Below, piece after piece: positions 1 to 8,740 of a stretch of 55,868 nucleotides of DNA. The notes under the pieces are model-generated. The model searched no databases, was not told where the DNA came from, and was given only the letters and a program-made list of their open reading frames with translations. Positions within the stretch are counted from its first letter, which is position 1. Each line of letters starts with the position of its first letter. Made by a program: the position numbers and the translations under genes. Location: assembly GCF_018614075.1 (NCBI RefSeq), contig NZ_JAGGOZ010000071.1, forward strand, positions 1 through 55,868, read 5' to 3'. This DNA is from Streptomyces sp. ISL-94 (GTDB lineage: Bacteria > Actinomycetota > Actinomycetes > Streptomycetales > Streptomycetaceae).

Positions 1-109
1 CGAACCCCTGCTCGGTCACAGGCCGGGCCAGATACGCCACCCGCCCCTCGGCCACCCACTGCCGCGCCGTCTCCACCAGCTCACGCATCTGCGCCGCCCC
101 ATCCCTCAT
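1..109 (-). CDS. N-terminal fragment of a protein running off the left edge
   Basis: An open frame reads leftwards from an ATG at 107-109 to the window edge, giving about 36 residues that begin MRDGAAQMRELVETARQW. GGGGAG lies 9 nt before this ATG and supports the start; a second in-frame ATG is at 86-88. The helical opening followed by VAYLARPVTEQGF resembles the first helix and strand of XdhC/CoxI-type proteins, but too little is present to assign a family. It is divergent from the gene at 501. Confidence 0.45.
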   Translation of the reverse strand, partial: MRDGAAQMRELVETARQWVAEGRVAYLARPVTEQGF

Positions 110-500
110 GCGAGCTCACTCCCCGCAAAGCACCAGGTCAACGGCACGCTGCGGCCTCACAACCCACCCTAAGCACCACCCCCATCCCTCCCCACCCCCC
201 AAACCCACAGACCCATCCCCACCTCCCTCGTACAGACCACCGGACATCACCGGCGTCCACGGCGGTGCAGGCGCTCAAACCTGGGTCGCCGCGGGTGTGA
301 CCACGCGCAGGTCGTCGGTGCATGCCAGGGCGAGCCACGCGCTCATGTAGGGCCCACGAAAGGGAAATGCCTGGACCGGCGCCGCGGCCAGAGGCCGCAG
401 GGTACCGCTCCGGCCGGCTGCGTGGGACAGGTTTGCGGGGAGGCGCGAGGCGCGCGACCATGGAGCTTCCGGGTGTGGTGGTGATCGGGGTGGGCGGGGA
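110..500. other. Intergenic region, 391 bp, between divergent genes
   Basis: No gene is supported here. Short open frames are Pro/Arg-rich and lack coding bias. The stretch from about 160 to 230 is strongly C-rich with little G on this strand. The region should hold the promoters of the two flanking divergent genes, but I see no clear -10/-35 pair. Confidence 0.6.
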
Positions 501-2762
501 ATGTCACGACGTGACGTGAAGGCAGCAGCGGCTGATCTTCAGCTGAAGGTCGTACTTCAGGGGACCAGGCCGCCCCTGTGGCGGCGGCTCGTCATGCCGT
601 CCGACGCGTCGCTCGGCACTCTGCACGAGGCCATCCAGCTCGCTTTCGGCTGGAGCGACGATCATCTGCACGTCTTCGCCGACGAGTTCGGCCGCAGGTA
701 CGGCACCTTCGGATCAGACAGTGCGGACGAGGACGCGGCGGCGCTCGGCGACGTCTTCACCGAGGACGGAGCGCGGCTGCGCTACACCTACGACTTCGGG
801 GACGACTGGGAACATCGGATCACCCTGGAGCGGACGTTGCCGCGTCCGCCGGGCATGCAGCGCGCGGTGCGGTGTACCGGCGGGCGTCGCGCCGACGTGC
901 CGGGCGAGGATATCGGCGGCGTATGGGGACTGGCGGAGGTGCTGGACCTCCTGGGCGATCCCGACGGGGCCGAGCACGAGCTGCACGGAGAGCTCATCAC
1001 CGGTCTGAGCGAGCGTGGTTACAACCCGTCCGCCTTCGACCAGGACGAGATCACCCGGCGGCTCGCGCGACTGGTGCCGGACACCGTGTCCGGCACGGGA
1101 AAGCCGTCGCGCCGGGGCCTGGCCGGGAGCACCCTCGGCCGGCGGCCCGCGGCCGAGGAGGTGACCGGATGCGCGTGCGGCCGGTGCGGGACCGGAGACC
1201 TGTTCGAGTTCGATTTCGAGGACCTGGACGAGGATGCCCCTCCGCTGCGCCCGGTCACCCTGGCCCCGCGCGAGGAGCTCGTCGAGGCCGCGCTGGAAGT
1301 GCCGCTGTTCGATGCGGCGCGGCGGCTCTCCTCCTGGTGTGCCGAGGGACGGCAGATCACTGCCGGCAAGGTACTGCGGCCCGCGGCCGCCCGTGCGGTG
1401 ACGGAAGAACTCGAACTGTGGAAGCTGGCCGACAGCGGCTCGATGTGGGCCGATGAGCAATCACGGGCAGCCGCGTTGAAGTCGTTGCGCAGCGCCGCGG
1501 ATGTGCCGGTGCTTGACGAGCCGTGGCGGCTCGCCCTGGACGGGGGGCTGATCACACTCAGTGGGAACCGTGCGTGGGGCGGCGATGCCGACGACTTCGC
1601 CGGCGAGGACTTGCTTGAGTTCTGGTCGGGCACGCTGAGTCGGCTGCTGGAGGAGATCACGGAGACCGGGGTGCTGAACGGCCTGCCCGGCACCCTGGAC
1701 GCGGTGATCGGCGGGAACCTCGCCGACGGCGGCCTGGACGAGCTGACGGCCGAGATCACCGACGGCCTGGTCGGCCTGCTGTACGACGTCCCGGACGGCG
1801 ACTGGCTCGACATGGACGACGTACTCGGCCGGGCCCGCGCGGACTACCGGGGCGGCGGGGAGTTCGCGCTCGTCGAGGCGCTCTTCACCACGTCCTTCCG
1901 GGAGCTGGGGGAGGGGCTCGCGCGCTGGGGCGCGGTGGAGTACGCACCAGGCGACCGCGAGGGTGCCACCCCGGTCGAGCTGCTGCGTGCCGTGATGAAC
2001 GCCATGGGGGGCAGAGAGCCGAAGGCCTTGGAGGACCTGCCGGGCGGGCCGGGCCCGGACGGCGGGCGTGCGGCCCGGATGCGGCTCACCCCGCTGGGCC
2101 GCTACGGAGTGCGCGCCCACCTGATGGAATACGGCGTCCCCGCTCCGCTGCTGGGCGAGTACGCCGAAGCGGACGCGGACACCTTGCTCACCGGCATCCT
2201 GAGCTACCCTCCCGACGCCATGCGGCAGGAGGTGGACGGCTGGCTGGAGCGCCGGAGCGCGGCCGACGCCGCGGTGTCGCTGCTCGACGCCTGCGCGGGG
2301 GAGGGACCCGAGGCGGCTGCGAAGCGGAGCATCGCCCAGTTGGTGCTCGCCGACTTCGACGACCCGCGTGCACTGAAGGTGCTGCACAAGGCGGCCGCCG
2401 CCACGACCGAGGGATGCCGACAGGTGGCCGCGGCGACGCTGGGGACGCACCCCCGGGCCGGTGAGCGGATGGAGCCGCCGGTCGACAGGGACCGGGTGGA
2501 ATCGAGCGCGCTCTGGCTGATGATCGACGGTCTCTCGGTCTTCGCCGGGGTGGTGGACAGCGAGGAGCTGGCCCAGGTCCTCCGCGAGAATCGCCTGATG
2601 ACGGCCGAGGCGCTCGAACAGCGGGTGGACGACCTGTGGAGGGTGGTGCACCCGGCCACCGCGCGGGTCCTCGCCGAACTGGGCGAGGGTCTGCGCGGAG
2701 TCGACAAGCGGCTGGCCAAACGGATGCGTGTGGCCGCCAACAAAGCCCGCTCCCGCTCGTGA
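501..2762 (+). CDS. pRiA4b ORF-3 domain protein (IS1096 TnpR-like family) with long uncharacterised C-terminus
   Basis: The product is 753 aa. Residues about 12-190 match the plasmid pRiA4b ORF-3 family: a PPLWRRL strand-turn, LHEAIQLAFGWSDDHLHVF (about 41-59), YDFGDDWEH (about 97-104) and a CTGGRR...PGEDIGGVWG segment (about 125-143). This family is named after an IS1096 passenger ORF, but most chromosomal members sit nowhere near an insertion sequence and their function is unknown. A small Cys cluster (Cys224, 226, 229) follows. The remaining roughly 500 residues are mostly helical and I do not recognise them. GGGGA directly precedes the ATG. The next gene starts about 110 bp downstream, so co-transcription with the helicase is possible. 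I see no terminal inverted repeats or transposase, so I do not call a mobile element. Confidence 0.8.
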   Translation: MSRRDVKAAAADLQLKVVLQGTRPPLWRRLVMPSDASLGTLHEAIQLAFGWSDDHLHVFADEFGRRYGTFGSDSADEDAAALGDVFTEDGARLRYTYDFGDDWEHRITLERTLPRPPGMQRAVRCTGGRRADVPGEDIGGVWGLAEVLDLLGDPDGAEHELHGELITGLSERGYNPSAFDQDEITRRLARLVPDTVSGTGKPSRRGLAGSTLGRRPAAEEVTGCACGRCGTGDLFEFDFEDLDEDAPPLRPVTLAPREELVEAALEVPLFDAARRLSSWCAEGRQITAGKVLRPAAARAVTEELELWKLADSGSMWADEQSRAAALKSLRSAADVPVLDEPWRLALDGGLITLSGNRAWGGDADDFAGEDLLEFWSGTLSRLLEEITETGVLNGLPGTLDAVIGGNLADGGLDELTAEITDGLVGLLYDVPDGDWLDMDDVLGRARADYRGGGEFALVEALFTTSFRELGEGLARWGAVEYAPGDREGATPVELLRAVMNAMGGREPKALEDLPGGPGPDGGRAARMRLTPLGRYGVRAHLMEYGVPAPLLGEYAEADADTLLTGILSYPPDAMRQEVDGWLERRSAADAAVSLLDACAGEGPEAAAKRSIAQLVLADFDDPRALKVLHKAAAATTEGCRQVAAATLGTHPRAGERMEPPVDRDRVESSALWLMIDGLSVFAGVVDSEELAQVLRENRLMTAEALEQRVDDLWRVVHPATARVLAELGEGLRGVDKRLAKRMRVAANKARSRS

Positions 2763-2870
2763 GGGGGAAGGGGGCGGTGGACTGAGGTGGTTGTGGTGGG
2801 GCCGGGTAGTGGGTGGAGGCCCGGACAGGCAGCGGGAAAGCGGCAGGAAAGCGGCAGGACGGAACGCACA

Positions 2871-5789
2871 GTGGCACGGATCGCCGTACAAGAGCCGGGA
2901 TCGCGCGCGAGGACCGCGCCGCCGCCGGCTGCACCGGAAGCGGTCGCCTTCGCGCGGGGGCTCCTCGACGACGGCTGGTCGGCGGTGTTCCTGCCCGGTG
3001 AGCCGGCCCGGCTGGGGCGGCTGCTGCTGTGGAGGCCCACGGGGGCGAGCGCGCCGGACGCTTCGCCCGGTGCCGCCGCCAGTGCTGCTGCTGCCGCCGC
3101 TACCGCTGCCGCCGTCGGCGTCGAGAGCCAGTCGGCGGAACTCGCGCTCCCGCACGGCCGTGGAGCGCGGCGGCGCAGCGTCAAGGGATACGTGCTGCCC
3201 GTTCCCGTCGCCGTATCCGCCCTGCTCACATCGGCGCCACCGGATCCCTCCGGCGCCGGCTGGCAGGCCGCCACCCGCCTCGCGCTGCGGCTGCTCGCAG
3301 ACGGCCGGCTCCACCCCTCCCTCACCCCCGAGGGCTACGACACCTGGCAGGCGGGCCCCTTCACCGCCGCGCAGCGCCAGGCGCTCGACGCCCTTGCCGC
3401 CGCCTTCCCGCCGCACGCCCACTGCCTGCCCGTACCAGGCCCCGCCCCGGTGCGGATCGCCGAACCGGCCACGCTCGTACGCCAGTTCTGTGACGCCGTC
3501 GCGGACGCCCTGGTCCGCACCCCGGCCACGCCGCTCGCCCTGGGCGCAATGCCCTACGCCCGGCACGAGACGCGCGCCGTACCCGCCTTGCGCGAATGGG
3601 CCGAGGAGACATCCGCCGCGCTCACCGCCGAGGTCGGCGTCTCGCTGCGCGTCGAGGTACCCGCGGGCCGGCGCACGCAGTTCCGGGCCGTGCTCCAGCT
3701 GCACACCGCGGCCGATCCGGCGCTCGTCGTCGAGGCCGCTCGCCTGTGGGACGAGCCGGTCGAGGTCGAGCGGCTCCTCGGCCCGAAGGCCGAGACCGAG
3801 ACGCTGCTGGCCCTGCGCCGGGGCGCCCGCGCCTGGCCGCCCCTGACGCGGCTGCTGCGGGACGCGGCCCCCGACCAGCTCCGGCTCACCGACGAAGAGG
3901 CCTTCGAACTCCTGGGGGATGCCACCGACGCGCTGGGCGCGGTCGGGATCGCCGTGCACTGGCCGCGCGAACTGGTCAAGGCGCTCACCGCCACCGCCGA
4001 GATCGGGCAGCGCACCGCCCCCGGCTCCAGCGCGGGCGGCGGCCTCCTGGACGCCGACGCGCTCCTCGACTTCCGCTGGCAGGTCTCCCTCGGCGGCGAG
4101 CCGCTCACCGAGGCCGAGATGGACGCCCTCGCCGAGGCCCGCCGCCCGCTCATCCGGCTGCGTGACCAGTGGGTGGTCGCCGACCCCAAGCTGGTGGCCC
4201 GTGCCAAACGCCGCCGGATGGAACCGCTCACGCCCATGGAGGCGCTCGGCGCCGCGCTGACCGGCGAGGCGGAGCGCGGCGGCGAGACCTTCCGCTGCGA
4301 GGCGGTCGGCGCGCTCGGCGAACTCGCCGCCCGTATCCGCGACCCCGAGACCCGAACCCCCGTCGAACAGCCCGCCGCCCTCAAGGCCACACTGCGCGAC
4401 TATCAGAAGCGCGGCCTCGCCTGGCTGGCCCAGATGTCCGAACTGGGCCTCGGCGGCTGCCTCGCCGACGACATGGGTCTCGGCAAGACCATCACCCTCC
4501 TCGCCCTCCACCTGCACCGCCAGAGCGCCCGCACGACGGCCGGGCCCACCCTCGTCGTCTGCCCCGCCTCACTGCTCGGCAACTGGCAGCGCGAGGCGGA
4601 GAGGTTCGCGCCCTCCACCCCCGTACGCCGCTACCACGGCGGCGGCCGCCACCTGGACGGCCTCGCCCACGACGAGATCGTCCTGGTCACCTACGGGGTG
4701 CTGCGCCGCGACCGCGCGGTGCTCGCCGAGACCGACTGGTCACTGGTGGCCGCCGACGAGGCCCAGCACGTCAAGAACCCCTATGCCGTCACCGCCCGCG
4801 AGCTGCGCGCCCTGCCCGCCCGCGCCCGCGTCGCGCTCACCGGCACCCCCGTGGAGAACAACCTCTCCGAACTGTGGGCGCTGCTCGACTGGACCACCCC
4901 CGGCCTGCTCGGCTCGCTCACCGCCTTCCGGGACCGGCACGCCCGCCCCGTCGAAGCGGGCGAGGACCCCGAGGCGGCGGCTCGTCTCTCGCGCCTCGTA
5001 CGCCCCTTCCTGCTGCGCCGCAAGAAGTCCGACCCGGGCATCGCGCCCGAGCTGCCGCCCAAGACCGAGACCGACCGCATCGTGTCCCTCACGGCGGAAC
5101 AGACCAGCCTGTACGAGGCGGTGGTCCGCGAGACCATGGAGAAGATCGGGCAGTCCGAGGGCATCGCCCGGCGCGGACTGGTCCTGAAGCTGCTCACCGC
5201 GCTGAAGCAGATCTGCAACCACCCCGCCCATTACCTGCGCCAGTCCACGCCGCTGACCGGCCGTTCCGGCAAGCTCGAACTGCTCGACGAACTCCTGGAC
5301 ACCATCACCGCCGAGGGCGAGTCGGTGCTGGTCTTCACCCAGTACAAGCAGATGGCGACCCTCCTGGAACGGCATCTCGCCGAGCGCGGCACCCCCACCC
5401 TCTTCCTGCACGGCGGCACTCCCGTCGCCCGCCGCGAAGAGCTGGTCGAGCGCTTCCAGTCCGGCGAGGTCCCGGTCTTCCTGCTCTCCCTGAAGGCGGC
5501 GGGCACCGGACTCAACCTCACCCGCGCCACCCATGTCGTGCACTACGACCGCTGGTGGAACCCGGCCGTCGAGGACCAGGCCACCGACCGCGCCTACCGC
5601 ATCGGCCAGGACCGGCCGGTCCAGGTCCACAAACTCATCGCCGAGGGAACCGTGGAGGACAAGGTGGCCCGCCTCCTCGAATCCAAGCGGGCGCTCGCCG
5701 ACGCCGTCGTCGGCTCCGGCGAAGCCGCCCTGACCGAACTGTCCGACGCCGATCTCGCCGAACTCGTTGCCCTGGGGAGGCAATCGTGA
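2871..5789 (+). CDS. SNF2-family DEAD/DEAH-box helicase
   Basis: This is a Swi2/Snf2-type ATPase, a family that translocates on or remodels double-stranded DNA. With the GTG at 2871 it is 972 aa. The N-terminal half (about 200-470) resembles the bacterial SNF2-associated domain. The first RecA lobe has motif I DDMGLGKT (Lys539) and the Walker B box DEAQ (629-632). The second lobe has LVFTQYKQM, then motif V (LLSLKAAGTGLNL) and motif VI (DRAYRIGQDRPV, about 905-916). A longer reading from the GTG at 2787 adds 28 low-complexity residues and seems less likely; AGGACGG lies before 2871. Its stop overlaps the start of the SWIM gene by 4 bp (GTGA), so the two are translationally coupled. Helicase plus SWIM pairs are common in actinobacteria, with unproven function. 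Confidence 0.92.
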   Translation: MARIAVQEPGSRARTAPPPAAPEAVAFARGLLDDGWSAVFLPGEPARLGRLLLWRPTGASAPDASPGAAASAAAAAATAAAVGVESQSAELALPHGRGARRRSVKGYVLPVPVAVSALLTSAPPDPSGAGWQAATRLALRLLADGRLHPSLTPEGYDTWQAGPFTAAQRQALDALAAAFPPHAHCLPVPGPAPVRIAEPATLVRQFCDAVADALVRTPATPLALGAMPYARHETRAVPALREWAEETSAALTAEVGVSLRVEVPAGRRTQFRAVLQLHTAADPALVVEAARLWDEPVEVERLLGPKAETETLLALRRGARAWPPLTRLLRDAAPDQLRLTDEEAFELLGDATDALGAVGIAVHWPRELVKALTATAEIGQRTAPGSSAGGGLLDADALLDFRWQVSLGGEPLTEAEMDALAEARRPLIRLRDQWVVADPKLVARAKRRRMEPLTPMEALGAALTGEAERGGETFRCEAVGALGELAARIRDPETRTPVEQPAALKATLRDYQKRGLAWLAQMSELGLGGCLADDMGLGKTITLLALHLHRQSARTTAGPTLVVCPASLLGNWQREAERFAPSTPVRRYHGGGRHLDGLAHDEIVLVTYGVLRRDRAVLAETDWSLVAADEAQHVKNPYAVTARELRALPARARVALTGTPVENNLSELWALLDWTTPGLLGSLTAFRDRHARPVEAGEDPEAAARLSRLVRPFLLRRKKSDPGIAPELPPKTETDRIVSLTAEQTSLYEAVVRETMEKIGQSEGIARRGLVLKLLTALKQICNHPAHYLRQSTPLTGRSGKLELLDELLDTITAEGESVLVFTQYKQMATLLERHLAERGTPTLFLHGGTPVARREELVERFQSGEVPVFLLSLKAAGTGLNLTRATHVVHYDRWWNPAVEDQATDRAYRIGQDRPVQVHKLIAEGTVEDKVARLLESKRALADAVVGSGEAALTELSDADLAELVALGRQS

Positions 5790-7021
5790 CCCCTTCGCCC
5801 GCTGGACGGCCCTCCGTACCCGGCCGCGGCCGGCGTGCCTTCGCCGCCACATGGTGGGGCCAGGCCTGGGTCGCCGCCCTGGAGGACTCCACCCTGGACG
5901 CCGGCCGCCTCTCGCGCGGCCGCACCTACGCCCGCAAGGGCCTGGTCGGCGCGACCATCGTTGCCCCCGGCCAGGTCAAGGCCCCCGTCCAGGGCAGCCG
6001 CCCGCGCCCCTATCGCTCCTCGGTCCACCTGCCCGTACTGACCGACGCGCAGTGGGACACCCTCTTCGACACCATCGCGGCCCGCGCCGGACATCTCGCC
6101 GCGCTCCTCGACAGCGAGATGCCCGCCGAACTCGTCGACGACGCCCGGGAAGCGGGTGTACCGCTGCTGCCCCGGCCCACCGAGCTCGACCCCGAATGCT
6201 CCTGCCCTGACTGGGGCTACCCCTGCAAGCACGCTGCCGCACTCTGCTACGCCATCGCCGCCACCATCGACGCCGACCCGTTCGTCCTCTTCGCGCTGCG
6301 CGGCCGTACCCGCGAGGAGGTCTTCACCCAGCTGCGCGCTCGCCGCACGAAAACCCAGAACAGGGCGGCCTCACCAGCCGGCATCCCGGCCGCCGCCGCG
6401 TACGCCCGCTGGACCGCACACGCCCGTCAGCTCCCCGAACTCCAGGACCTCCCCGGCCCCGTCCCTCTCACAGCCGCGCTGCCCGTCGCCCCGCCACCCG
6501 AAAGCGGCCTGACCGCAGCCGACCTGGAGCGGCTCATGACCGACACCGCAGCACGGGCCGCGAGGCTCCTCGCCGGCGACACCACCAGCCTGCACCTGAC
6601 CGTGCGACAGGACGCGGTACGGATCGCCGCGGGCCTGCCCGGACCGCAGTGGCCGCGCACCCTGATCCAGGGCACAGGAGCCAACCCGAACGAGCTCACC
6701 CGCCTCACTCGCGCCTGGCAGCACGGCGGCCCCACCGGCATCGTGGTCGCCGAGCAGCCCAGCACCCCTGCCCCCGCGGCGATGGCGGCCGCCCGTACCG
6801 CCCTTGCCGAAGCCCTCGCCGAGATGACCGACGGCCCCGTCCTCCTCAAGGCGTGGCGCAACCGCCTCACCCTCGCCGACCGGGACATTCAGCTGCGTCT
6901 GGGCCCCGACGCCCGCTGGTACCCCTACCTCCAACACGACGACGACTGGTGGCCCGCCGGCCCACCCGACCCGGACCCGGTCGCCGCCCTCACCACGGTC
7001 TGGCGGCAGACCGGAGGCTGA
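5786..7021 (+). CDS. SWIM zinc-finger protein
   Basis: The product is 411 aa, starting at a GTG that overlaps the helicase stop by 4 bp. The SWIM signature CxC-x6-CxH is complete: Cys138, Cys140, Cys147 and His149 within CSCPDWGYPCKH. SWIM domains bind zinc and are thought to bind DNA or protein. The N-terminus (AATWWGQAWVAALE) and the RGRTYARKG segment are typical of the actinobacterial SWIM proteins encoded beside SNF2 helicases. The C-terminal 250 residues carry no motif I can name. The overlap with the helicase implies that the two proteins act together, probably on DNA. Confidence 0.88.
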   Translation: MTPSPAGRPSVPGRGRRAFAATWWGQAWVAALEDSTLDAGRLSRGRTYARKGLVGATIVAPGQVKAPVQGSRPRPYRSSVHLPVLTDAQWDTLFDTIAARAGHLAALLDSEMPAELVDDAREAGVPLLPRPTELDPECSCPDWGYPCKHAAALCYAIAATIDADPFVLFALRGRTREEVFTQLRARRTKTQNRAASPAGIPAAAAYARWTAHARQLPELQDLPGPVPLTAALPVAPPPESGLTAADLERLMTDTAARAARLLAGDTTSLHLTVRQDAVRIAAGLPGPQWPRTLIQGTGANPNELTRLTRAWQHGGPTGIVVAEQPSTPAPAAMAAARTALAEALAEMTDGPVLLKAWRNRLTLADRDIQLRLGPDARWYPYLQHDDDWWPAGPPDPDPVAALTTVWRQTGG

Positions 7022-7080
7022 CCTGAGGCCGTCATGCATCTGGAACGCAGTGAAAATGCAATCACCGCCTGGAGGTCACC

Positions 7081-7332
7081 GTGGGTACGCAGACGATTGG
7101 GTTCGCGGTGTCGGACGCGGACCGGGCGGCACTGGATGAGCTGGTCGAATACTTCGGTGGCGGGAACAGGTCGGCGTACCTCCGGGCCACGATAAAGATC
7201 ATGAAGTCGGTGAAGCTGGCCGAGGAACTGCGGGAGGTCCAGGCTTACGGAGAGCGGAAGCTCGCGGAGCAGGGTGCCTCGCTGGCTGACGTCACGGCCA
7301 TCACCCGCCGGGTCCTGAAGGGGCGGGAATGA
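7081..7332 (+). CDS. Antitoxin-like ribbon-helix-helix protein, apparently orphaned
   Basis: An 83-aa protein starts with a strand (TQTIGFAVSDADRAAL) and two helices ending in a region rich in Glu, Lys and Arg, as in RHH antitoxins of PIN-toxin pairs. GGAGG lies 6 nt before the GTG start. Its stop overlaps the ATG of the next frame (ATGA), the usual toxin-antitoxin layout. The downstream toxin is only a stump, so this antitoxin appears to have lost its partner. It could still repress its own promoter or act on a toxin encoded elsewhere. The RHH assignment is an inference from size, layout and pattern. Confidence 0.72.
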   Translation: MGTQTIGFAVSDADRAALDELVEYFGGGNRSAYLRATIKIMKSVKLAEELREVQAYGERKLAEQGASLADVTAITRRVLKGRE

Positions 7333-7508
7333 GCGAGCCCGTACCGGTCGTCTACGACGTCAACGTCCTGGTGGGCGCGGCGGCCGGTGGCAACAGCCCC
7401 TTCCGTTCCTGGCCCTCGCCTCCGCCCACGTCGGGCAATCCGTTCGGTGGACGGCATGCGCCGGCACCGCCGCCGCTGACGATTCCGGCCAGTCGCGGCG
7501 ACATGTGA
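7329..7508 (+). pseudogene. Truncated PIN-domain (VapC-like) toxin gene
   Basis: An open frame of 59 codons starts at the ATG overlapping the antitoxin stop. It begins with VVYDVNVLVGAAAGGNSPF, followed by a Trp-Pro-Ser-Pro-Pro run, the start of actinobacterial PIN toxins that carries the first catalytic Asp. After about residue 40 the familiar sequence stops and is replaced by Pro/Ala/Arg-rich codons to the stop at 7508. A full PIN toxin has roughly 130-190 residues with three or four acidic active-site residues, so the rest is missing. The next gene, on the opposite strand, ends 15 bp further on, consistent with a deletion or recombination endpoint near 7440. Confidence 0.7.
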
Positions 7509-7523
7509 CGGGCCGTAGAAGGG

Positions 7524-8696
7524 TCAGGGGTTGGGCAGGCCCGCGGCGTCGAAGCGGCGCATCAGGGAGGGCTTGCCGCGGTGCGTTTCGCGCAGTGCGC
7601 CGGCGCGCTGGTCGAAGGCGGTGCCGGTGTCCGCGCGGGCGTGGATCTCTCGCAGGTCGGTGAGCAGGGTGACCGCGATGTCATAGGGGCCGGCCTTCTT
7701 CTCCGCGATCAACTTGTCAACGTCCTGCCATGCCTGTTCGGTGTCCTGGGCGAGCCGGTCCAGGTGTGCGTCCCGGGCCCGCGAGATGCCCAGGGCCCGC
7801 GCACGCGCGGCGGCGGCCTTGACTTCCGCTTCCTGTCGGGTGCGTTCGGCGCGGTGCAGGTGGGCGGCGTCCAACAGTTGGGCGGCGGTGCGGCGCTCGG
7901 CGCCGGCGGGCGGGCCGGGCAGGTGGGCGGCGCGGTAGCGGGCGAGGAGCTGTGGGCCGGGCTGCGGTGCGGTGCCGAGGGCGGCGTCCACGAGCAGGCT
8001 GTCCTTCTCCTCGGCGGGAAGCGCATGGATGAACGCGGCCAGGGCCTTGCGGTCCACGGCCGTCTGCGGGGCGGGGGCGGCGGCCTGGGCGGCGACGGTC
8101 AGAAGGTCGGGGTCCACGCGCAGGAAGTCGGCCAGGGCGCGCTGCGACCCGGTGAGTTCGCCGAGCCCGGCCGGTACCGGGGGCTCGGTCTCCCGGGCGT
8201 ACTCCTCGTCTTCGTCCTCGGCCGGCTCCCACATGCCCAGAGCGGCGAGCCAGGCCAGATACAGGCCGCGTAGATCACCGGCCGCGAGTTCGGCGCGCAG
8301 TCCGATGAACGCGGACAGCGAGAAGGAGGACTCGAAGTCCCACTCGCCGCCGTCCTCGCCGGACAGCTGGAAGTCGAGGAGAGTGTGCCCGGAGCGGGTC
8401 CACACGCTCAGTGACTCCTCCAGGGCGTAGGGGGCGGCCGCCGTGGCGGGGAGGAGGGCGGCGGGCAGGCGCAGGACCAGACGGCGGCTGCCCCAGTTCG
8501 CGTAGTAGAGGTGGGCGTCGTAGAGCCGCTCGACCATCTTGGTCGTATCGCCCCGGAAGTCGCCCCACTGGTACTCGTTGCTGAAGCTCGTCGCCGTGAT
8601 GTGGGCCCGTGTGGACAGGGCCCGCACCTGCGTCAGCTCGTCCTCGCTCAAGGGCCGGTCGACGGCCAGGAACTCGTAGTACTGATACTCGCTCAC
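7524..8696 (-). CDS. Uncharacterised protein, SEYQYYEF family, sharing a C-terminal domain with its divergent neighbour
   Basis: With the GTG at 8696 the product is 390 aa and begins MSEYQYYEFLAVDRPL. Upstream in-frame codons overlap the divergent gene and look non-coding, so I reject longer starts. The N-terminal half contains TATSFSNEYQWGDFRGD and YDAHLYYANWGSRRL, typical of a streptomycete family of unknown function. The middle has an acidic patch (EDEDEE) followed by long helices. The last 75 residues can be aligned with the end of the product of 8741-10003, both closing on H-x3-K-x-S-x3-R-x-D-x-AGL. The intergenic space is only 44 bp. Function unknown. Confidence 0.75.
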   Translation of the reverse strand: MSEYQYYEFLAVDRPLSEDELTQVRALSTRAHITATSFSNEYQWGDFRGDTTKMVERLYDAHLYYANWGSRRLVLRLPAALLPATAAAPYALEESLSVWTRSGHTLLDFQLSGEDGGEWDFESSFSLSAFIGLRAELAAGDLRGLYLAWLAALGMWEPAEDEDEEYARETEPPVPAGLGELTGSQRALADFLRVDPDLLTVAAQAAAPAPQTAVDRKALAAFIHALPAEEKDSLLVDAALGTAPQPGPQLLARYRAAHLPGPPAGAERRTAAQLLDAAHLHRAERTRQEAEVKAAAARARALGISRARDAHLDRLAQDTEQAWQDVDKLIAEKKAGPYDIAVTLLTDLREIHARADTGTAFDQRAGALRETHRGKPSLMRRFDAAGLPNP

Positions 8697-8740
8697 GGTC
8701 CCATACCCTACCGCCGCGGCGGGTGTGGTCGCATGGGGGG

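Noticed and set aside
501..2762. Insertion sequence suggested by the IS1096-related domain
   Set aside because: No transposase, terminal inverted repeats or target duplication are visible. Most chromosomal genes with this domain are not in insertion sequences.
1461..4517. Long minus-strand open frame opposite the first two plus-strand genes
   Set aside because: Gly/Arg/Ala-rich translation crosses the gap between two well-supported plus-strand genes and shows no family motif.
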